This document shows positions 63,234 through 64,000 of a stretch of DNA of 64,000 bases, piece after piece. The notes below the pieces were generated by a model. It ran no database searches and had not been told where the DNA came from. It was given only the letters and a program-made list of their open reading frames with translations. The position numbers and the translations under genes were made by a program. Position 1 is the first letter of the stretch. Each line of letters begins with the position of its first letter. The stretch spans positions 1 to 64,000 of the forward strand of contig JAFWPB010000014.1 of the NCBI GenBank assembly GCA_017545245.1. The letters are read 5' to 3'. Source of the stretch: Clostridiales bacterium (GTDB lineage: Bacteria; Bacillota; Clostridia; Saccharofermentanales; Saccharofermentanaceae).

Positions 63234-64000
63234 TCAGATCCAGTAGATCTTCTCATAGCAGGAAGTGGCAAAAGAATCTGTCATGCCGGCAATATAATCC
63301 ACTACCATCTGTGTATCGCTCACATCCTTCTTCGGATAGTTCGCGGCATAGCGTGCCATGCCCTCGAACACAGAGTTACCGGAAGCGGCCGCTTTCTCCT
63401 TATCTTTCATCGCACCCATCAGTGCCTCGAAAAGACCTTCAATCGAATTCTTCACCGTCGCTTCATAACGGTTGATCTTCTCCGATCGGTAGATCCGCGA
63501 TACGTTCACTTCCAGAAGTTCTTTCATCGCTTCTCCGGCCTCATCAGAAAGGCGGATCTCATCTTTATCCAGACTGTTATGGATCAGGTCTTCTACAAGT
63601 GTATTGATGATCTGTGAATTCGTCTTACCCAGTCGTGAAGTAATTGCCGGAGCAATATCTTCAAATTCCATAATGCCGGCAAGCCGGGCATCTTCAATAT
63701 CTCTTCCGATATAGGCGATCTTATCTGAAATACGTACCACACAGCCTTCCAGGGTTGCCGGCATGACCGAGAGTGCCTGTTTCTGATCCAGGATCAATTC
63801 TGTCGGCTTCTCACGGAAAGGGGACAGCACATATTCATTATATGTCTCTCCACAGTGGGAAACGATACCATCTCTTACTTCAAAAGAAAGGTTGATACCG
63901 CCGGGCGTTCCTACCGGACGCTCTTCCAAAAGATCTACGACACGAAGGCTCTGGAATTCATGACGGAATGAAAAATTCGGCTCGTACTTACGGGCGCACT
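63234..64000 (-). CDS. dgt: dGTPase-like HD-domain protein, C-terminal part
   Basis: The 5' part of the gene is beyond the right edge; the frame is open to the last base. The first visible residues (YEPNFSFRHEFQSLRVVD) and the segments GIVSHCGETYNEY, RISDKIAYIGRDIEDA and TRLGKTNSQIINTLVEDLI are typical of deoxyguanosinetriphosphate triphosphohydrolases, which split dGTP to deoxyguanosine and triphosphate. The first metal ligands lie outside the window. The YfbR-like gene follows on the same strand. Confidence 0.9.
   Translation of the reverse strand, partial: CARKYEPNFSFRHEFQSLRVVDLLEERPVGTPGGINLSFEVRDGIVSHCGETYNEYVLSPFREKPTELILDQKQALSVMPATLEGCVVRISDKIAYIGRDIEDARLAGIMEFEDIAPAITSRLGKTNSQIINTLVEDLIHNSLDKDEIRLSDEAGEAMKELLEVNVSRIYRSEKINRYEATVKNSIEGLFEALMGAMKDKEKAAASGNSVFEGMARYAANYPKKDVSDTQMVVDYIAGMTDSFATSCYEKIYWI

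Overview
The window looks like chromosome from an anaerobic Gram-positive bacterium of the Clostridia (Firmicutes). Evidence: strong AGGAGG-type ribosome sites, TTGACA/TATAAT-type promoters, many U-tailed hairpin terminators, no outer-membrane or LPS genes, and Clostridia-type surface proteins (Pro-Thr linkers, DUF4214, InlB-type repeats, cadherin-like sandwiches). No rRNA or complete tRNA gene was seen. About three quarters of the genes lie on the minus strand, so that strand is probably the leading strand.

Layout. 1-760: the end of an IS66-type insertion sequence, a tRNA/tmRNA 3'-end-like stretch, and a regular 54-bp array of palindromes, with no protein gene. 0.8-5 kb: gapA, a MATE exporter, an UlaG-like hydrolase and an aquaporin. 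5-10 kb: a GGDEF/EAL membrane protein with altered catalytic residues, a large polytopic membrane protein, a DUF2974 hydrolase and a 33-residue small ORF. 10-14 kb: a DUF1836 regulator / NfeD-like / flotillin operon. 14-25 kb: a lipase-like hydrolase, an aconitase-family hydratase, two large surface proteins and a sugar-sensor GGDEF protein. 25-33 kb: a Pr6Pr protein, polyphosphate:AMP phosphotransferase, cardiolipin synthase, a second degenerate GGDEF/EAL protein, a lipid-type glycosyltransferase and a GH1 glucosidase. 33-39 kb: two paralogous zinc-ribbon proteins. 39-47 kb: a GNAT fusion, glpK with an AEC transporter, malQ with an NYN-LOTUS protein, and prfC. 47-54 kb: an FtsX-type ABC transporter, lipoprotein hydrolase and two-component operon with two frameshifts. 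54-60 kb: a surface protein / gtrA / folC / TPR / thrC operon. 60-64 kb: two HD-domain nucleotide hydrolases and a secreted glucosaminidase-like protein.

How the genes work together. A cell-envelope theme runs through the window: flotillin/NfeD, cardiolipin synthase, a glycolipid glycosyltransferase, GtrA, a wall hydrolase, and an ABC exporter paired with a two-component system. Central carbon enzymes are mixed in (GAPDH, glycerol kinase, 4-alpha-glucanotransferase, beta-glucosidase, aconitase-type hydratase).

Most notable signals. (1) The 9-mer AAAAGCACT occurs at least 19 times where about 0.5 is expected, resembling an uptake-sequence or Chi-like genome-wide motif. (2) A palindrome array has an exact 54-bp period and a compensatory base change. 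(3) Two zinc-ribbon paralogues share a nearly identical C-terminal peptide, and one carries PIW-type motifs also found at the flotillin C-terminus. (4) An in-phase A_AAA_AAA slip site followed directly by a stop splits an ABC permease.
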